Positions 16,003 through 24,928 of a stretch of DNA of 64,000 nt are shown here, piece after piece. A program made the position numbers and the translations under genes. The DNA lies in NCBI RefSeq assembly GCF_039529775.1, contig NZ_BAAANL010000004.1, positions 124,001 to 188,000 of the forward strand, written 5' to 3'. Numbering within the stretch: the first letter of the stretch is position 1; every line of letters starts with the position of its first letter. The notes under the pieces are model-generated. The model saw only the letters and a list, made by a program, of their open reading frames with translations, ran no database searches and was not told where the DNA came from. The stretch is from Myceligenerans crystallogenes (GTDB lineage Bacteria > Actinomycetota > Actinomycetes > Actinomycetales > Cellulomonadaceae).

Positions 16003-18801
16003 TCAGTGTCCCACTCCAGGGGCCGGCTCCAGGCCACCCGCAATGGCAGCGTTCAGCGGGACGCCGGTCCGGAACCGCTCGCGCAGGGCCGCGTCAGGGA
16101 GCGTCGCAGCCTTACGGCGCACCTCGATGCGCGCACGCTGGAGCAGGTCGGCGGCGTCGTCGGCAAACCCTGCAGCGTTCAGCACCACGGCCGCATGAAA
16201 GTAGACCTCCTCCGACCGCAGCGCCGGCATGTCCCCCACCTCGTCGAGGATCCGGACCGCGGTCCGGGCGTGCTCGACCGCCGCCCCCACGTTCCCTAGC
16301 CGCGTCTGTACCCGGCTGCGCAGGGAGAAGCCGGCGATCCGGCTGCGCACCATGCCGCTCCTGCCGGTTTCCTCACAGGTCTGGGCGGCCAGCCGCTCGG
16401 CCTGCTCCAGCCGCGCGGATGCCGGGGTCATCCGGTCGGATCCCAGCAGAAGCGTCTCGGCGTACAGGTTCCGCACGATCGGCACCAGGTTGACCAGCCA
16501 TGTCCGTTGCGTCTCACCCCACGCTTCCGCGGCCAGGGCCAAGGCATCCTCCCCGTCACCGGACCCACGCTCCATCAGGAGCCGCGCCAGCAACGCCTGG
16601 TTACACGCGTGCCAGCCGCTGTCCCCGCCCCGGTCCTCCTCGAGAAGCAGCGCCTCGCGTAACGCCCGCTCGGCGTCGTCGTGCAGACCGAGACCCAGGT
16701 AGATCTGCGCGAGGTAGTTCAGTGCGATCGGGAGTTCCGCGCTGAAGCGCTCGCCACGCAGCCGGTCGACGCAGCTCCTCACACGCTCCAGCGACTCGCC
16801 GAGTTCACCGCTGTCGTAGAGGTTGATGCCGAGCTGCATCTCACCCAGGTTGCGGGCATGCTCGAGGATCGGGTCGCCGGGACCGGCCTCCCGCGTGATC
16901 GTCTCGTACAGCCGCTCTGCACGGCGGAGTTCGGCAAGGCCCGCGGCCAGGTTCTGCTTCGGCAGCTGCCGTCCGTGCTCGACACGGGCGATGTACTCGA
17001 CGACGACGTCACCGTGTGCCTCCGCCATGTCGACCGCCTTGCCGAGCTTGGCCAGGGACGGTGCGACGCCCTGCGTCGCGAGCAGGGTCTTACCGCGCTG
17101 CAGGGTGGTGCGGATCAGCAGGCCCGGATCGGCAAGTCGCTCGGCCGCTTGTTCTGCCTCCTCCGCGAGACGGTCGACGTCGGCACCGCCCGCCGGCTGG
17201 TGCATGCCGCGCCAGCGCACCTCGGTCAGGGAGAGCAGGAGCTCGATGGCCTTGATCAGGCGAGCGTCCCTCAGGTCCTGCGGCTCCTGGCGGTTCGTGA
17301 GGGATCGGGCTGTGTCGATCGCTGTCGAGGCGTGATCCTCCGCCTCCGCGAACGACAGGCCGCCGACGACCTTCTCGCCGACCCGGCGGCCGACCGCGGC
17401 GTCGTACGCAAGGTCGTAGTGCGCCTGGGCGGCCTCGACCAGGCATTCCCTGCCCCCGGCGCGCAGGTGTCGCGCGATCTCGACGCGGCGCGCGAGCGGA
17501 AGGTCACGGACCGGGCCCCAGGTGAGAGCCTGTGCGATCTGGGCGTGGCGCCGCTTGCGCTGGGTATCGGTCTGCTTGGTGGCGACGAGCTGCCACAGAG
17601 CGCGGTGTTCGAACCTGTACACGTCGGAGGCCTCGGCGTCGTCGCCGTCCATCCAGGCGGGGAACTCGGCCTCGGGTGCCGGTTCGATGAGGTTGCCCTG
17701 GCGTGAGATCGCGGCCAGGCGGGCGAGGACGACGTCGTGCGAGACGCCTGCCGCCTGCGCGACGTGCGCGGACAGGAAGACCTGGCCCTGGATGGCCGCG
17801 GCGGCAAGGATCTCCAGGTCCTGCTCGCGGCCCTGCCCCTCGAACCGAGCGAGGCGTTCCGCGGCGAGGGCGCGAGTACCACCCTCGGGGAGCCGGAACT
17901 CGGCGCCGTGGACCGGCTCCCACGCCTCGAGAAACATGGTGACGAACGCAGGGTCGCCCTGAGTGTGCTGGTAGAGGGCCCGGGAAAGGTCGGCCGGGGC
18001 GTCCGCACGGCTGTGGCGGACCAGTTCGTCGACGGCCTCTGCGGGCAGGCCCGCCAGGTCACGGCGCCGGACATGAGGCCTGCCGTCGGCCCACATCCGC
18101 AGGACGGACGCCACCGCGGCCGACGCGGTCGCGGTGGATCCGCCGTCGACGGCGTGCGTGACGACGACGCCGAACCGCTCGCCGACGATGTGCCGCATGA
18201 GCTCGTCAAGCACCTCAAGGCTGGTGAGGTCGCATTCCTGGATGTCGTCGACGATGAGGACGACCGGCTTGCCGTCGCGGGCGGCCTTGACCAGGCCCTC
18301 GGCGAGGTACCGGGCCTGACCGAGAGCGAAGGGGCGGAGACTGTCGGCGGGCGTGACACCGGGACCGATCGAGGCCTGGACGATCGCTTTCCCCGCCGAG
18401 TACATGGCACCACCCGCGGGGATGAACATCGACATCACGTCGGGAGCAGCCTGGTCGGCGGCGCGGGTCAGCAGACCTCGCACCTTGCCGAACGCCGAGG
18501 GTTCCCGCTGGGGCGGAAGGAGCTTCTCCGCGATGCGACGGAACACGCCGCCGGGGATCCCGGGGCCGATCAGCGAGCTGCAGGTCACGAGGATCACGCG
18601 GCATTCCTGCTCCCGGCGCAGGAACTCACGGACCAGAGTGGTCTTTCCCATGCCCGAGACTCCGTCAACGATCAGCACGCGGCCCCGGCCGGCGACGGTG
18701 TCCGCCGCAAGCGCCCGGAGCTCCTCCATCAGGTCGACCCGATCGACGAACAGCTCCGGTCCGTCGCTCACGGAATCGTCGACAAGTCCGGTCCGGTCCA
18801 C
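16003..18801 (-). CDS. STAND-type (AAA/NACHT-like) ATPase with C-terminal TPR-like repeats
   Basis: The 932-residue protein starts with a short leader and the pre-P-loop FVDRVDLMEEL. P-loop GVSGMGKTT is at residues 47-55 and Walker B VLIVDD at 181-186, followed by RFGVVVTHAVDGG. Residues about 250-420 form a winged-helix-like ATPase arm. From about 470 to 910 there are helical repeats of TPR character (ALNYLAQIYLGLGLHDDAERALREALLLEE). LuxR-type MalT-like relatives end in a HTH; none is visible here, nor any obvious effector domain. STAND proteins act as signal-triggered switches. GTG at 18801 has a GGGGGAA element upstream. Its co-transcribed partner is the QueD-like enzyme. Confidence 0.85.
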   Translation of the reverse strand: MDRTGLVDDSVSDGPELFVDRVDLMEELRALAADTVAGRGRVLIVDGVSGMGKTTLVREFLRREQECRVILVTCSSLIGPGIPGGVFRRIAEKLLPPQREPSAFGKVRGLLTRAADQAAPDVMSMFIPAGGAMYSAGKAIVQASIGPGVTPADSLRPFALGQARYLAEGLVKAARDGKPVVLIVDDIQECDLTSLEVLDELMRHIVGERFGVVVTHAVDGGSTATASAAVASVLRMWADGRPHVRRRDLAGLPAEAVDELVRHSRADAPADLSRALYQHTQGDPAFVTMFLEAWEPVHGAEFRLPEGGTRALAAERLARFEGQGREQDLEILAAAAIQGQVFLSAHVAQAAGVSHDVVLARLAAISRQGNLIEPAPEAEFPAWMDGDDAEASDVYRFEHRALWQLVATKQTDTQRKRRHAQIAQALTWGPVRDLPLARRVEIARHLRAGGRECLVEAAQAHYDLAYDAAVGRRVGEKVVGGLSFAEAEDHASTAIDTARSLTNRQEPQDLRDARLIKAIELLLSLTEVRWRGMHQPAGGADVDRLAEEAEQAAERLADPGLLIRTTLQRGKTLLATQGVAPSLAKLGKAVDMAEAHGDVVVEYIARVEHGRQLPKQNLAAGLAELRRAERLYETITREAGPGDPILEHARNLGEMQLGINLYDSGELGESLERVRSCVDRLRGERFSAELPIALNYLAQIYLGLGLHDDAERALREALLLEEDRGGDSGWHACNQALLARLLMERGSGDGEDALALAAEAWGETQRTWLVNLVPIVRNLYAETLLLGSDRMTPASARLEQAERLAAQTCEETGRSGMVRSRIAGFSLRSRVQTRLGNVGAAVEHARTAVRILDEVGDMPALRSEEVYFHAAVVLNAAGFADDAADLLQRARIEVRRKAATLPDAALRERFRTGVPLNAAIAGGLEPAPGVGH

Positions 18802-19179
18802 GGTTCCCCCAGGTGACAGTTGGTTTCCGACGTCTGCCTCTCCCGAGCGACCCTAGCCGAGCTCAGCCGAAGACGGATGATTGTCAGGGCGTTTTGCGAG
18901 GAGGGCGATGCGTGACACCGAAACCATCTGTGGACATCCCTGCAGTCGTGGACGTGCGGTGGCCTTGCGCAAGACGGAGAGATCCTGAGCGCCCTTGCTT
19001 CAGCCCCCGCATCGACGGGGGCTGATGTGGGTCTACGGTAGCCAGAGCCTGTCGTGAACAGGAACCTCGTCGAGAACTGACCAGAGCCGCAGGACAGCTC
19101 GAGCGTTCTTCGCCGTCGGCGCGCTGGACCAGATCGAGGCGCCGGCGCCGGTGGTCGCGTGGCCCCATAGGGTGAGGGC
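18802..19179. other. 378-bp divergent intergenic region with one hairpin
   Basis: The region lies between the STAND ATPase (minus) and the TSUP exporter (plus). It holds a TAGGGT-type -10 candidate for each side (18850-18855 on minus, 19168-19173 on plus). The plus one sits six bases before the TSUP ATG. A perfect hairpin is at 19000-19025 (CAGCCCCCG/CGGGGGCTG with a CATCGA loop). No plausible coding frame was found. Confidence 0.5.
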
Positions 19180-19932
19180 ATGCTCCTCGGTCTGCTGGTT
19201 CTCGCGATTCTGGTCGGCGGGGCGTTGCAGCGGGTGACGGGGATGGGGTTCGGGCTGGTCGCCGGGCCGTTCGTGGTGCTGATGATCGGGCCGGTGCAGG
19301 GCGTTCTGCTCGTGAACGTGGTGGGCGCGATCATGGCGCTGATCCTGGTCGGGCGGCTGCTGCGCAGCGTGGACTGGTACCGGTACGCGATCCTCGCCGC
19401 GGCGTCCGTCGCCACCTCCGTTCCGGCCGCGCTGCTGCTGCGGGGTGTGAGCAGTTCGGCGCTGGACGTGATGGTCGGGCTGATCATCGTCGGGGCGATG
19501 ACGCTCGCGCTGGTCGCCGGCCGGCTGCGGGCCTCGGGCGAGGGCTTCGGGCGTGCGCCGCTGCCGCTGGTGATCACCGGCGTGGCCAGCGGGTTCGGCA
19601 GTGTCGCGGCCGGCGTCGGCGGGCCCCCCGTCGCCGTCTACACGGTTCTCGACCGCTGGGACCCGCGCACGTTCGCCGCGACCGCGCAGCCGTTCTTCAT
19701 GACCAACGCGCTCGCCGCCGCGACCGCCAAGATGACCGTCGGCAGGGCCACGCTGCCGACGCTGGCCTGGTGGCAGTGGGTGATCATCGCGGTCGCGGTG
19801 CTCGCGAGCCTCGGCCTCGGCGAACTGCTCGCGCCCCGGATCTCGCGCGAGGCGACCCGGCGCGTCCTGATCGTGCTCGCCTACGCGGGCGGCACCGCGA
19901 CGCTGGTGCGGGGCGTCGTCGGGCTGGTCTGA
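19180..19932 (+). CDS. TauE/SafE (TSUP) family membrane permease
   Basis: This 250-residue protein is nearly all hydrophobic, with seven to eight predicted membrane spans, the usual size for the sulfite-exporter TauE/SafE family. The repeat signatures are visible: GMGFGLVAGPFVVLM in the first half and GSVAAGVGGPPVAVY in the second. Members export or import small anions such as sulfite, sulfoacetate or other organosulfur acids. The actual substrate cannot be read from sequence. It is probably leaderless and stands alone. Confidence 0.88.
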   Translation: MLLGLLVLAILVGGALQRVTGMGFGLVAGPFVVLMIGPVQGVLLVNVVGAIMALILVGRLLRSVDWYRYAILAAASVATSVPAALLLRGVSSSALDVMVGLIIVGAMTLALVAGRLRASGEGFGRAPLPLVITGVASGFGSVAAGVGGPPVAVYTVLDRWDPRTFAATAQPFFMTNALAAATAKMTVGRATLPTLAWWQWVIIAVAVLASLGLGELLAPRISREATRRVLIVLAYAGGTATLVRGVVGLV

Positions 19933-19978
19933 CCGGCCACGCCCGGACGACGCCGGGCCGCGGTGCGCGCCGGCGGCC

Positions 19979-20557
19979 TCACTGACCCACGCGGCCGTCG
20001 ACGGCCTCCCGGAGCAGGTCCGCGTGGCCCAGGTGGCGGGCGTACTCCTCGATCATGTGGACCAGGATGTCCCGGATCGGGGACTGCTCACCGCGGTGCG
20101 TGACCGTCGCGCCGAGATCCTCCTCGGGGAGGGCGTCGAGCCAGGCGTCCGACGACGCGACGCGGTCACGCCAGGTCGCCCAGGCCTCGGCGACGACGGC
20201 GGGGTCCGCGACGGCACCGTTGAAGTCGCCGTCGTTGTCCTCGGGGGTGTCGTAGATCTGCTCGACGGCCGGCTGCTGCTTGAGCACGCGCTCGAACCAG
20301 TGGTTCTCCACCTGCGCCATGTGGCGGACGAGCCCGAGCAGCGACATCGTCGACGGCGGCACCGAGCGTCGCGCCAGCTGCTCGGCGTCGAGGCCCTCGC
20401 ACTTCAGCTCCAGCGTCAGGCGGTAGTGCCGGAGGTAGTTGACGAGGGTCGCCTTCTCCCCGACCGGGTTGGCGAGCGACTGCCGCGGGTCCTGCTCCCT
20501 CGCCATCCAGTCGTAGGGATTGTCACTCCGCGTCCAGCGATCCGGCGTCGTCGTCAT
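19979..20557 (-). CDS. DinB-family (DUF664-like) protein
   Basis: This 192-residue four-helix-bundle protein belongs to the DinB/YfiT-like superfamily. Conserved elements are MSLLGLVRHMAQVENHWF, with its metal-type His, and the C-terminal SPIRDILVHMIEEYARHLGHADLLRE, which supplies further His residues. Many members use mycothiol or bacillithiol as cofactor in thiol transfer or isomerisation, but here the activity is unknown. The ATG at 20557 (MTTTPDRWTR) is preferred over an upstream in-frame start lying in arginine-rich noncoding-like sequence. Confidence 0.85.
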   Translation of the reverse strand: MTTTPDRWTRSDNPYDWMAREQDPRQSLANPVGEKATLVNYLRHYRLTLELKCEGLDAEQLARRSVPPSTMSLLGLVRHMAQVENHWFERVLKQQPAVEQIYDTPEDNDGDFNGAVADPAVVAEAWATWRDRVASSDAWLDALPEEDLGATVTHRGEQSPIRDILVHMIEEYARHLGHADLLREAVDGRVGQ

Positions 20558-20629
20558 GGGGCCAGCCAACCGCCCCGACGCGGCCGGGGCAAGCCCATGC
20601 GGAGCCGCGCCGCGACGGGACACCGCGGG

Positions 20630-21004
20630 TCACGGAACGGCACGGCCCGCGGGCACGGGGGTGACCTCGAGGTCCTCCCGGCGGAGGCGTTCGCGGCCCC
20701 AGGCGCCCAGGGGGGCGAGGGCCTTGTTGAGGGAGGCGCCCGCCTCGGTGAGGGAGTACTCGACCCGCGGCGGGACCTCCGCGTAGACCTCCCGGTGGAC
20801 GAGGCCGTCCGCCTCCATCTCGCGCAGGTGCTGGGTGAGCATCTTCTCGCTCACCCCCGGGAGGGCCCGGCGGAGCTGGGCGAACCGGAGCACCCCGTGG
20901 GTGTGCAGTTCCCAGAGGACAAGGCCCTTCCACTTGCCGCTGACGACGTCGAGCGCGGCGTCGATCCCGCAGATGTACGGCCCGGACCGCGATGCCTTCG
21001 CCAC
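20630..21004 (-). CDS. HxlR-family transcriptional regulator
   Basis: This is a 124-residue winged-helix protein. C12 in the PYICGIDAALDVVSGKWKGLVLWELH segment marks the family's N-terminal redox Cys position. RFAQLRRALPGVSEKMLTQHLREMEADGLVHR is the recognition helix and wing, and YSLTEAG follows. HxlR proteins sense aldehydes, quinones or disulfide stress. It diverges from an NADP-dependent reductase gene across 88 bp that contains a clear palindrome, so it most likely controls that gene and itself. Confidence 0.93.
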   Translation of the reverse strand: MAKASRSGPYICGIDAALDVVSGKWKGLVLWELHTHGVLRFAQLRRALPGVSEKMLTQHLREMEADGLVHREVYAEVPPRVEYSLTEAGASLNKALAPLGAWGRERLRREDLEVTPVPAGRAVP

Positions 21005-21032
21005 TGCCGACCCCTCTACCCCACTAAGAGGT

Positions 21033-21059
21033 AAGTACCCCAGTAAAGAGTGGGTACTT
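21033..21059. promoter_or_regulatory. Probable HxlR operator
   Basis: AAGTACCC (21033-21040) and GGGTACTT (21052-21059) are perfect inverted half-sites, 11 bases apart. They are central to the divergent interval between the HxlR gene and the reductase gene. HxlR-type regulators commonly bind GTAC-containing dyads in such gaps. Confidence 0.65.
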
Positions 21060-21092
21060 CCCGATGAGCTGATTCTTGCTCAGCATGGCCGT

Positions 21093-22019
21093 ATGACATC
21101 CACGTCCGCAACCCCCGGCCCCAGCACCCCGCCCGTCACCGTGATCGGCCTCGGCCCCATGGGGCAGGCGATGGTCCGCACGCTGCTCGGCGCCGGCCAT
21201 CCCGTCACCGTGTGGAACCGCACCGCGGCTCGCGCCGAGCAGGTGGTCTCGGCGGGGGCACGGCCAGCCGCCTCTCCCGCGGAGGCTGTCGAGGCAGGCG
21301 ACCTCGTCATCCTCAGCCTGACCGACTATCAGGCGATGCACGACATCCTGGACGGCGCGGCAGCGTCACTGCCGGGGCGCACTCTCGTCAACCTCAGCTC
21401 CGACACGCCGTCGGCGACGCGGGACGCCGCGACCTGGGCGCGGGCCCACGGCGCAGCCTTCCTCACCGGCGGCATGATGGTGCCCGCGCCGATGGTCGGC
21501 ACGGATCGCTCGTACCTGTACGTCAGCGGCGACGAGGAGGCGTTCGAGGCGCACCAGGCGACCCTGGGCCGCCTCGGCCAGGTCAGGTTCCTCGGCGAGG
21601 ACCCGGGCCGCTCCCAGCTCATGTACCAGGCACATCTCGACGTGTTCCTCACGGCGCTGTCGGGATTCGCGCACGCGACGGCGCTGGTCGGCTCGGCGGG
21701 CATCACCGCGGAGGAGTTCCTCCCGGAGGTGGTCGAGCTGTTCCGCGCGATCCCGGACATGATCGCGGCCGACGGCATGGACGCGCTCGGCGCGCGGATC
21801 GACGCCGGCGACCACTCCGACCGGGGCAGCAACCTCACCATGATGGGCGCGACCGCCGACCACGTCCACGCGGCCAGCGAGGCGGTGGGCATCGACACCG
21901 CCCTGCCGCGAGCCGTGCAGGAGCACTACCACCGGCAGCTCGTGGAGGGCCGCGGCGCGGAGGGCTGGACCCGGATCATCGACGGCATCCGCGCGCCGCG
22001 GAAGAACGCCTCCCGGTAG
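21093..22019 (+). CDS. NAD(P)-dependent oxidoreductase (imine reductase / beta-hydroxyacid dehydrogenase type)
   Basis: The 308-residue protein has an N-terminal Rossmann fold, VTVIGLGPMGQAMVRTLLGAGHPVTVWNRT, with N and R after beta-2 as expected for NADPH. Its helical C-terminal domain is of the imine-reductase type (GGMMVPAPMVGTDRSYLYVSGD, SNLTMMGATADHVHAASEAVGID). The canonical Lys of hydroxyisobutyrate dehydrogenases is not evident in the expected place, which favours the imine-reductase branch. The divergent HxlR regulator suggests induction by a small electrophile or drug-like molecule. Confidence 0.85.
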   Translation: MTSTSATPGPSTPPVTVIGLGPMGQAMVRTLLGAGHPVTVWNRTAARAEQVVSAGARPAASPAEAVEAGDLVILSLTDYQAMHDILDGAAASLPGRTLVNLSSDTPSATRDAATWARAHGAAFLTGGMMVPAPMVGTDRSYLYVSGDEEAFEAHQATLGRLGQVRFLGEDPGRSQLMYQAHLDVFLTALSGFAHATALVGSAGITAEEFLPEVVELFRAIPDMIAADGMDALGARIDAGDHSDRGSNLTMMGATADHVHAASEAVGIDTALPRAVQEHYHRQLVEGRGAEGWTRIIDGIRAPRKNASR

Positions 22020-22026
22020 GCCCGCG

Positions 22027-22076
22027 GGCCGCGATGTGTCGCCGTGGCGAACCGGCCATTGCGACACATCGCGGCC
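22027..22076. terminator. Bidirectional terminator hairpin
   Basis: Sixteen-base perfect arms (22027-22042 and 22061-22076, GGCCGCGATGTGTCGC and complement) separate the convergent reductase and secreted-protein genes. The loop is 18 bases. Confidence 0.7.
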
Positions 22077-22099
22077 GCTCGTGGGTTCCCGTGCGGGGC

Positions 22100-23065
22100 T
22101 CAGTCGAGGATGGCCTGGGTCTCGCCGATGCGGATCTGCGTGGTGCTGGAGGGCGGGGTCACCGGGATCGTGCCCTGCTCGCCGTTGGTGGCGGTCCAGT
22201 TGACGACCCAGTGCGCCGTGGCCGTGATCGTCAGGGTGCCGACGTTCGTGTTGAAGCCGGCCGGGAAACCGCAGGGGGGCGGGAGCTCGGGGTCGCGGCC
22301 GTCGTAGGGGGTGCCGCCGGCGTTGGTGCCGCGGCAGGTGGTCATCGCCACGTCCTGGCCGTCGCGGCTGACGCGCCACTCGGTGCGGTCCAGACGCGCG
22401 GAGACGACGACGCGGAGGTTGCCCGCCTCCGCCTCCTTGTCGTTCGGACCGACCGTGTTCTCGTTCCGGTCCGTCACCCAGAGCCAGATCGGCAGGCCGA
22501 GCTGGCCCATCGCATCGGGGTTCGTGGACAACGACGGCGGTGTGGTGCCGATGTTTCCCATGGAGAGATTCATCTGGGCGAAGGCGCGGTCGGCCAGTTC
22601 CTGCGCCGAGACCTGGGGGGCGGCAGGTGCGTCGGGAGCCCACTCGAGGTGCTGGTCCGCGCACGCTGGGCCGGTTCCCCCAGCGATAGCACAGGCATAT
22701 GGCGTTACCTCGACGATGACACCGTCGCCTGGCTCGTGGCCCTCCCAGTAACTCGAATCCGGCGGCGGCTGCGGGCTCGCAACACGAACATAGCTGCCGA
22801 TACCATCCCACGATCCGAACTCCGTCGAGCAGGGGACTTCTTCTCCCTGAAACGTGCAGGTTGGATTACCACCACCCCCGCCTTCACCCCCACCACCGCC
22901 ACCTTCGCCACCGCCTGGACCGCCCGGCCCATCGCAGTCGAGGAAGAAAGAGCCGTCGGGCATCGGGACCTCCGTGCAGTCCCCTTCGGCCGCTTGCACT
23001 GACGCGGCTGGTCCGCCAATAAGCAGCGCAACGCCGAGCAGCGCCCCAACGATCCGTCTCAGCAT
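22100..23065 (-). CDS. Secreted protein of unknown function with Gly-rich linker
   Basis: Of the 321 residues, the first 26 form a signal peptide (MLRRIVGALLGVALLIGGPA, cleavage after VQA). Cys-containing sequence and a glycine-rich linker (about residues 46-66) follow, then a 250-residue domain with many Trp and paired Cys. IWLWVTDRNENTVG and a C-terminal beta-rich TLTITATAHWVVNWTATNGEQG are notable. I do not recognise the family. The start overlaps the stop of the upstream membrane-anchored gene by seven bases, so both are made together. A surface or export role is inferred from the signal and linker. Confidence 0.7.
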   Translation of the reverse strand: MLRRIVGALLGVALLIGGPAASVQAAEGDCTEVPMPDGSFFLDCDGPGGPGGGEGGGGGGEGGGGGNPTCTFQGEEVPCSTEFGSWDGIGSYVRVASPQPPPDSSYWEGHEPGDGVIVEVTPYACAIAGGTGPACADQHLEWAPDAPAAPQVSAQELADRAFAQMNLSMGNIGTTPPSLSTNPDAMGQLGLPIWLWVTDRNENTVGPNDKEAEAGNLRVVVSARLDRTEWRVSRDGQDVAMTTCRGTNAGGTPYDGRDPELPPPCGFPAGFNTNVGTLTITATAHWVVNWTATNGEQGTIPVTPPSSTTQIRIGETQAILD

Positions 23066-23730
23066 TCCCGCTCCCGATTCGGCTCCTCCGAAAGCACAGC
23101 CCAGTCGTTGCCCTCACCCTGGTTGCGCATTTCATAAATGAACATGTATTGGAGCGGGATTGAGGCGTCCCGCGGAATCATCTTTCCTTTACTGTCAAAG
23201 GTCTTGACATTGTTGAAGTCGATGCACGCCGTGAGCTCGACTTCCTCAGATCCAGGTTCGAACGGACGATAATCGGTCGCGTCCATGGACACGACCTCAG
23301 CCGCACCCTCGGTGCGGTTCCCGCTCTGCTTGGCGAGCTGGTAGGCCTCGCCCTTCGCGGCTCCCACCGACAGTTTTCCCCAGAAGGGGTAGAGCTTGCG
23401 TTCCCAGTCGCGGTAGCCGTCGTTGGCGACCTCGGCCGTCGTCGCGTAGTACTCGACCAGCCGCTCCTTCGCCTCGGCGATGTTCTTCTCCTTGAGGGAC
23501 ATCGACCTCGAGGCCGAGGGCGACGGGGAGGCGGCGTCCGGCGTCGTCGGCGAAGCACTCGGGGAGACGGACCGGGAGACCGAGGGGTCCGGGCCTGCGC
23601 CGAGGGCGCCCTGGATGCCCCAGCGGCCGTCCTCCGGGCCGTAGAGCACCACGATCCCGGCCGCGACGATCGCGAGCACGACCAGCACCGCCGCGCCGAT
23701 GCGCAACGGGGTACTGAGGATGTTCGCCAT
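23059..23730 (-). CDS. Membrane-anchored extracytoplasmic protein of unknown function
   Basis: From the ATG at 23730 (MANILSTPLR) the protein is 223 residues. A single TM helix spans about residues 11-32. A Ser/Pro-rich stalk covers 50-75 (SVSRSVSPSASPTTPDAASP). The globular C-terminal domain is of NTF2/VirB8-like size (EAKERLVEYYATTAEVAND, AYQLAKQSG, YMFIYEMRN), ending in a Cys. That fold suggestion is tentative. Operon with the secreted protein downstream; together they may form an anchored pair. Confidence 0.65.
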   Translation of the reverse strand: MANILSTPLRIGAAVLVVLAIVAAGIVVLYGPEDGRWGIQGALGAGPDPSVSRSVSPSASPTTPDAASPSPSASRSMSLKEKNIAEAKERLVEYYATTAEVANDGYRDWERKLYPFWGKLSVGAAKGEAYQLAKQSGNRTEGAAEVVSMDATDYRPFEPGSEEVELTACIDFNNVKTFDSKGKMIPRDASIPLQYMFIYEMRNQGEGNDWAVLSEEPNREREC

Positions 23731-23927
23731 GTACGTGGCCTCCGGCTTGGGGATCGGGCGGCATGTCGCTCGTTTCCTGCTTCCAGTGTCCAACCGGTGC
23801 GCAGATGCGCCAACCGAACACCGCCTACCAGGATGGATGTCCGACCGAAGTCGGGGCAATACCCAGCGGGTCACACTTCACAACATCTTGCCACCGGCGC
23901 AACCGGCGCATGACCTCAGCCGAGCGG

Positions 23928-24692
23928 CTACTGCCAGACGCGGAGGTGCAGGGTGAGGTTGTCGTCGGTTGCCTCGGCGAAGACGGCAGTGATGCCGCCC
24001 TGGTCGGTCACGCCGCAGACCCATTGGCCGCCCCGGAGGTCACGGCTCGCGATCGAGTCGACGACGAGCGTCTCGGACTCGCAGTCGGACTTCATCGGCT
24101 CGGCGTCGACCACCGTCATCGAATGCAGTTCCAGAAGATCGTCGCGGAAGCAGAGGTCCTGGCCGTCGAGCGCGTAGTAGAGCTCGCTCGCGTCGCTGCT
24201 GAGTCCCCAGTCCGCTGCGCCGCTGTCCAGGTCCAGGCAGTATCCGGGGGCGATCCCGACCGCGCTCTCCTCGCGGAGCACGCCGGTGGAGGCCGATGGA
24301 ACCGTCGTGTCCGACGACGCGTCTGCAGGTACCTCCGAACCGGCGCCGAGCCGGGCGTTCTCCTCCTCGAGCACAGCGACCTGGCCGCGCAGCGCGTCTG
24401 CCTCGTCCTCGGACGCGGCCAACTGCCGCTGGAGGCGGTCGACGTCGTCGGACAACTCGCTCGACGACTTCTCGGTGACCGTCTGGCGGACCTCGAGCCA
24501 GTTCGTGGCGACGGCGCCCGCGATCGTCGACGCCACGGTGAGCGCGCCGACGATCAGAGCGGCGATCACCTCGCCGGAGGCGACGACGTCGCGGATCCGG
24601 CGGCGTGCCGGGCGGAGTGGTGCAGGTGAGTGCTCTGCTGCGGGCTGCGCCGAAGCGGGCTCTCTCAGGGCGGTGCGCTCGTCATCCTTCAC
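23928..24692 (-). CDS. Membrane-anchored coiled-coil protein of unknown function
   Basis: The 254-residue protein has a basic cytoplasmic N-terminus and one TM helix at about residues 40-65 (GEVIAALIVGALTVASTIAG). A coiled coil covers residues 75-115 (SSSELSDDVDRLQRQLAASE, RGQVAVLEEENARL). The extracytoplasmic C-terminal domain has three Cys and several Trp. No family recognised. It is separated from the preceding minus-strand pair by about 200 bp in which I see only a short GCACCGGCGC-type repeat. Its organisation resembles membrane stress or scaffold proteins. Confidence 0.65.
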   Translation of the reverse strand: MKDDERTALREPASAQPAAEHSPAPLRPARRRIRDVVASGEVIAALIVGALTVASTIAGAVATNWLEVRQTVTEKSSSELSDDVDRLQRQLAASEDEADALRGQVAVLEEENARLGAGSEVPADASSDTTVPSASTGVLREESAVGIAPGYCLDLDSGAADWGLSSDASELYYALDGQDLCFRDDLLELHSMTVVDAEPMKSDCESETLVVDSIASRDLRGGQWVCGVTDQGGITAVFAEATDDNLTLHLRVWQ

Positions 24693-24928
24693 GGACTACC
24701 TTCCGCGGTCACGTACCGGGCATCTCGATGCATCAAGCCTGGCACAGGCACCATGGCAACGGCAGCCGACCCACGGATACGGCCCCACCGGTTTCACGAC
24801 CGGCACCCGATCACGGGTTCGACCGCCCGGCCGAGCCACGTCGGCTCGTCGCGCCGCACGGTCTCCAGGACGCGGTGGAGCGTCTCATTGTTTGGCTCGG
24901 TCGACAAAGGCGCTTCTGAAAGAAGAAC

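Noticed and set aside
19000..19025. Possible preQ1-type riboswitch upstream of the STAND-QueD operon
   Set aside because: Only a simple hairpin; no conserved pseudoknot or A-rich tail can be recognised.
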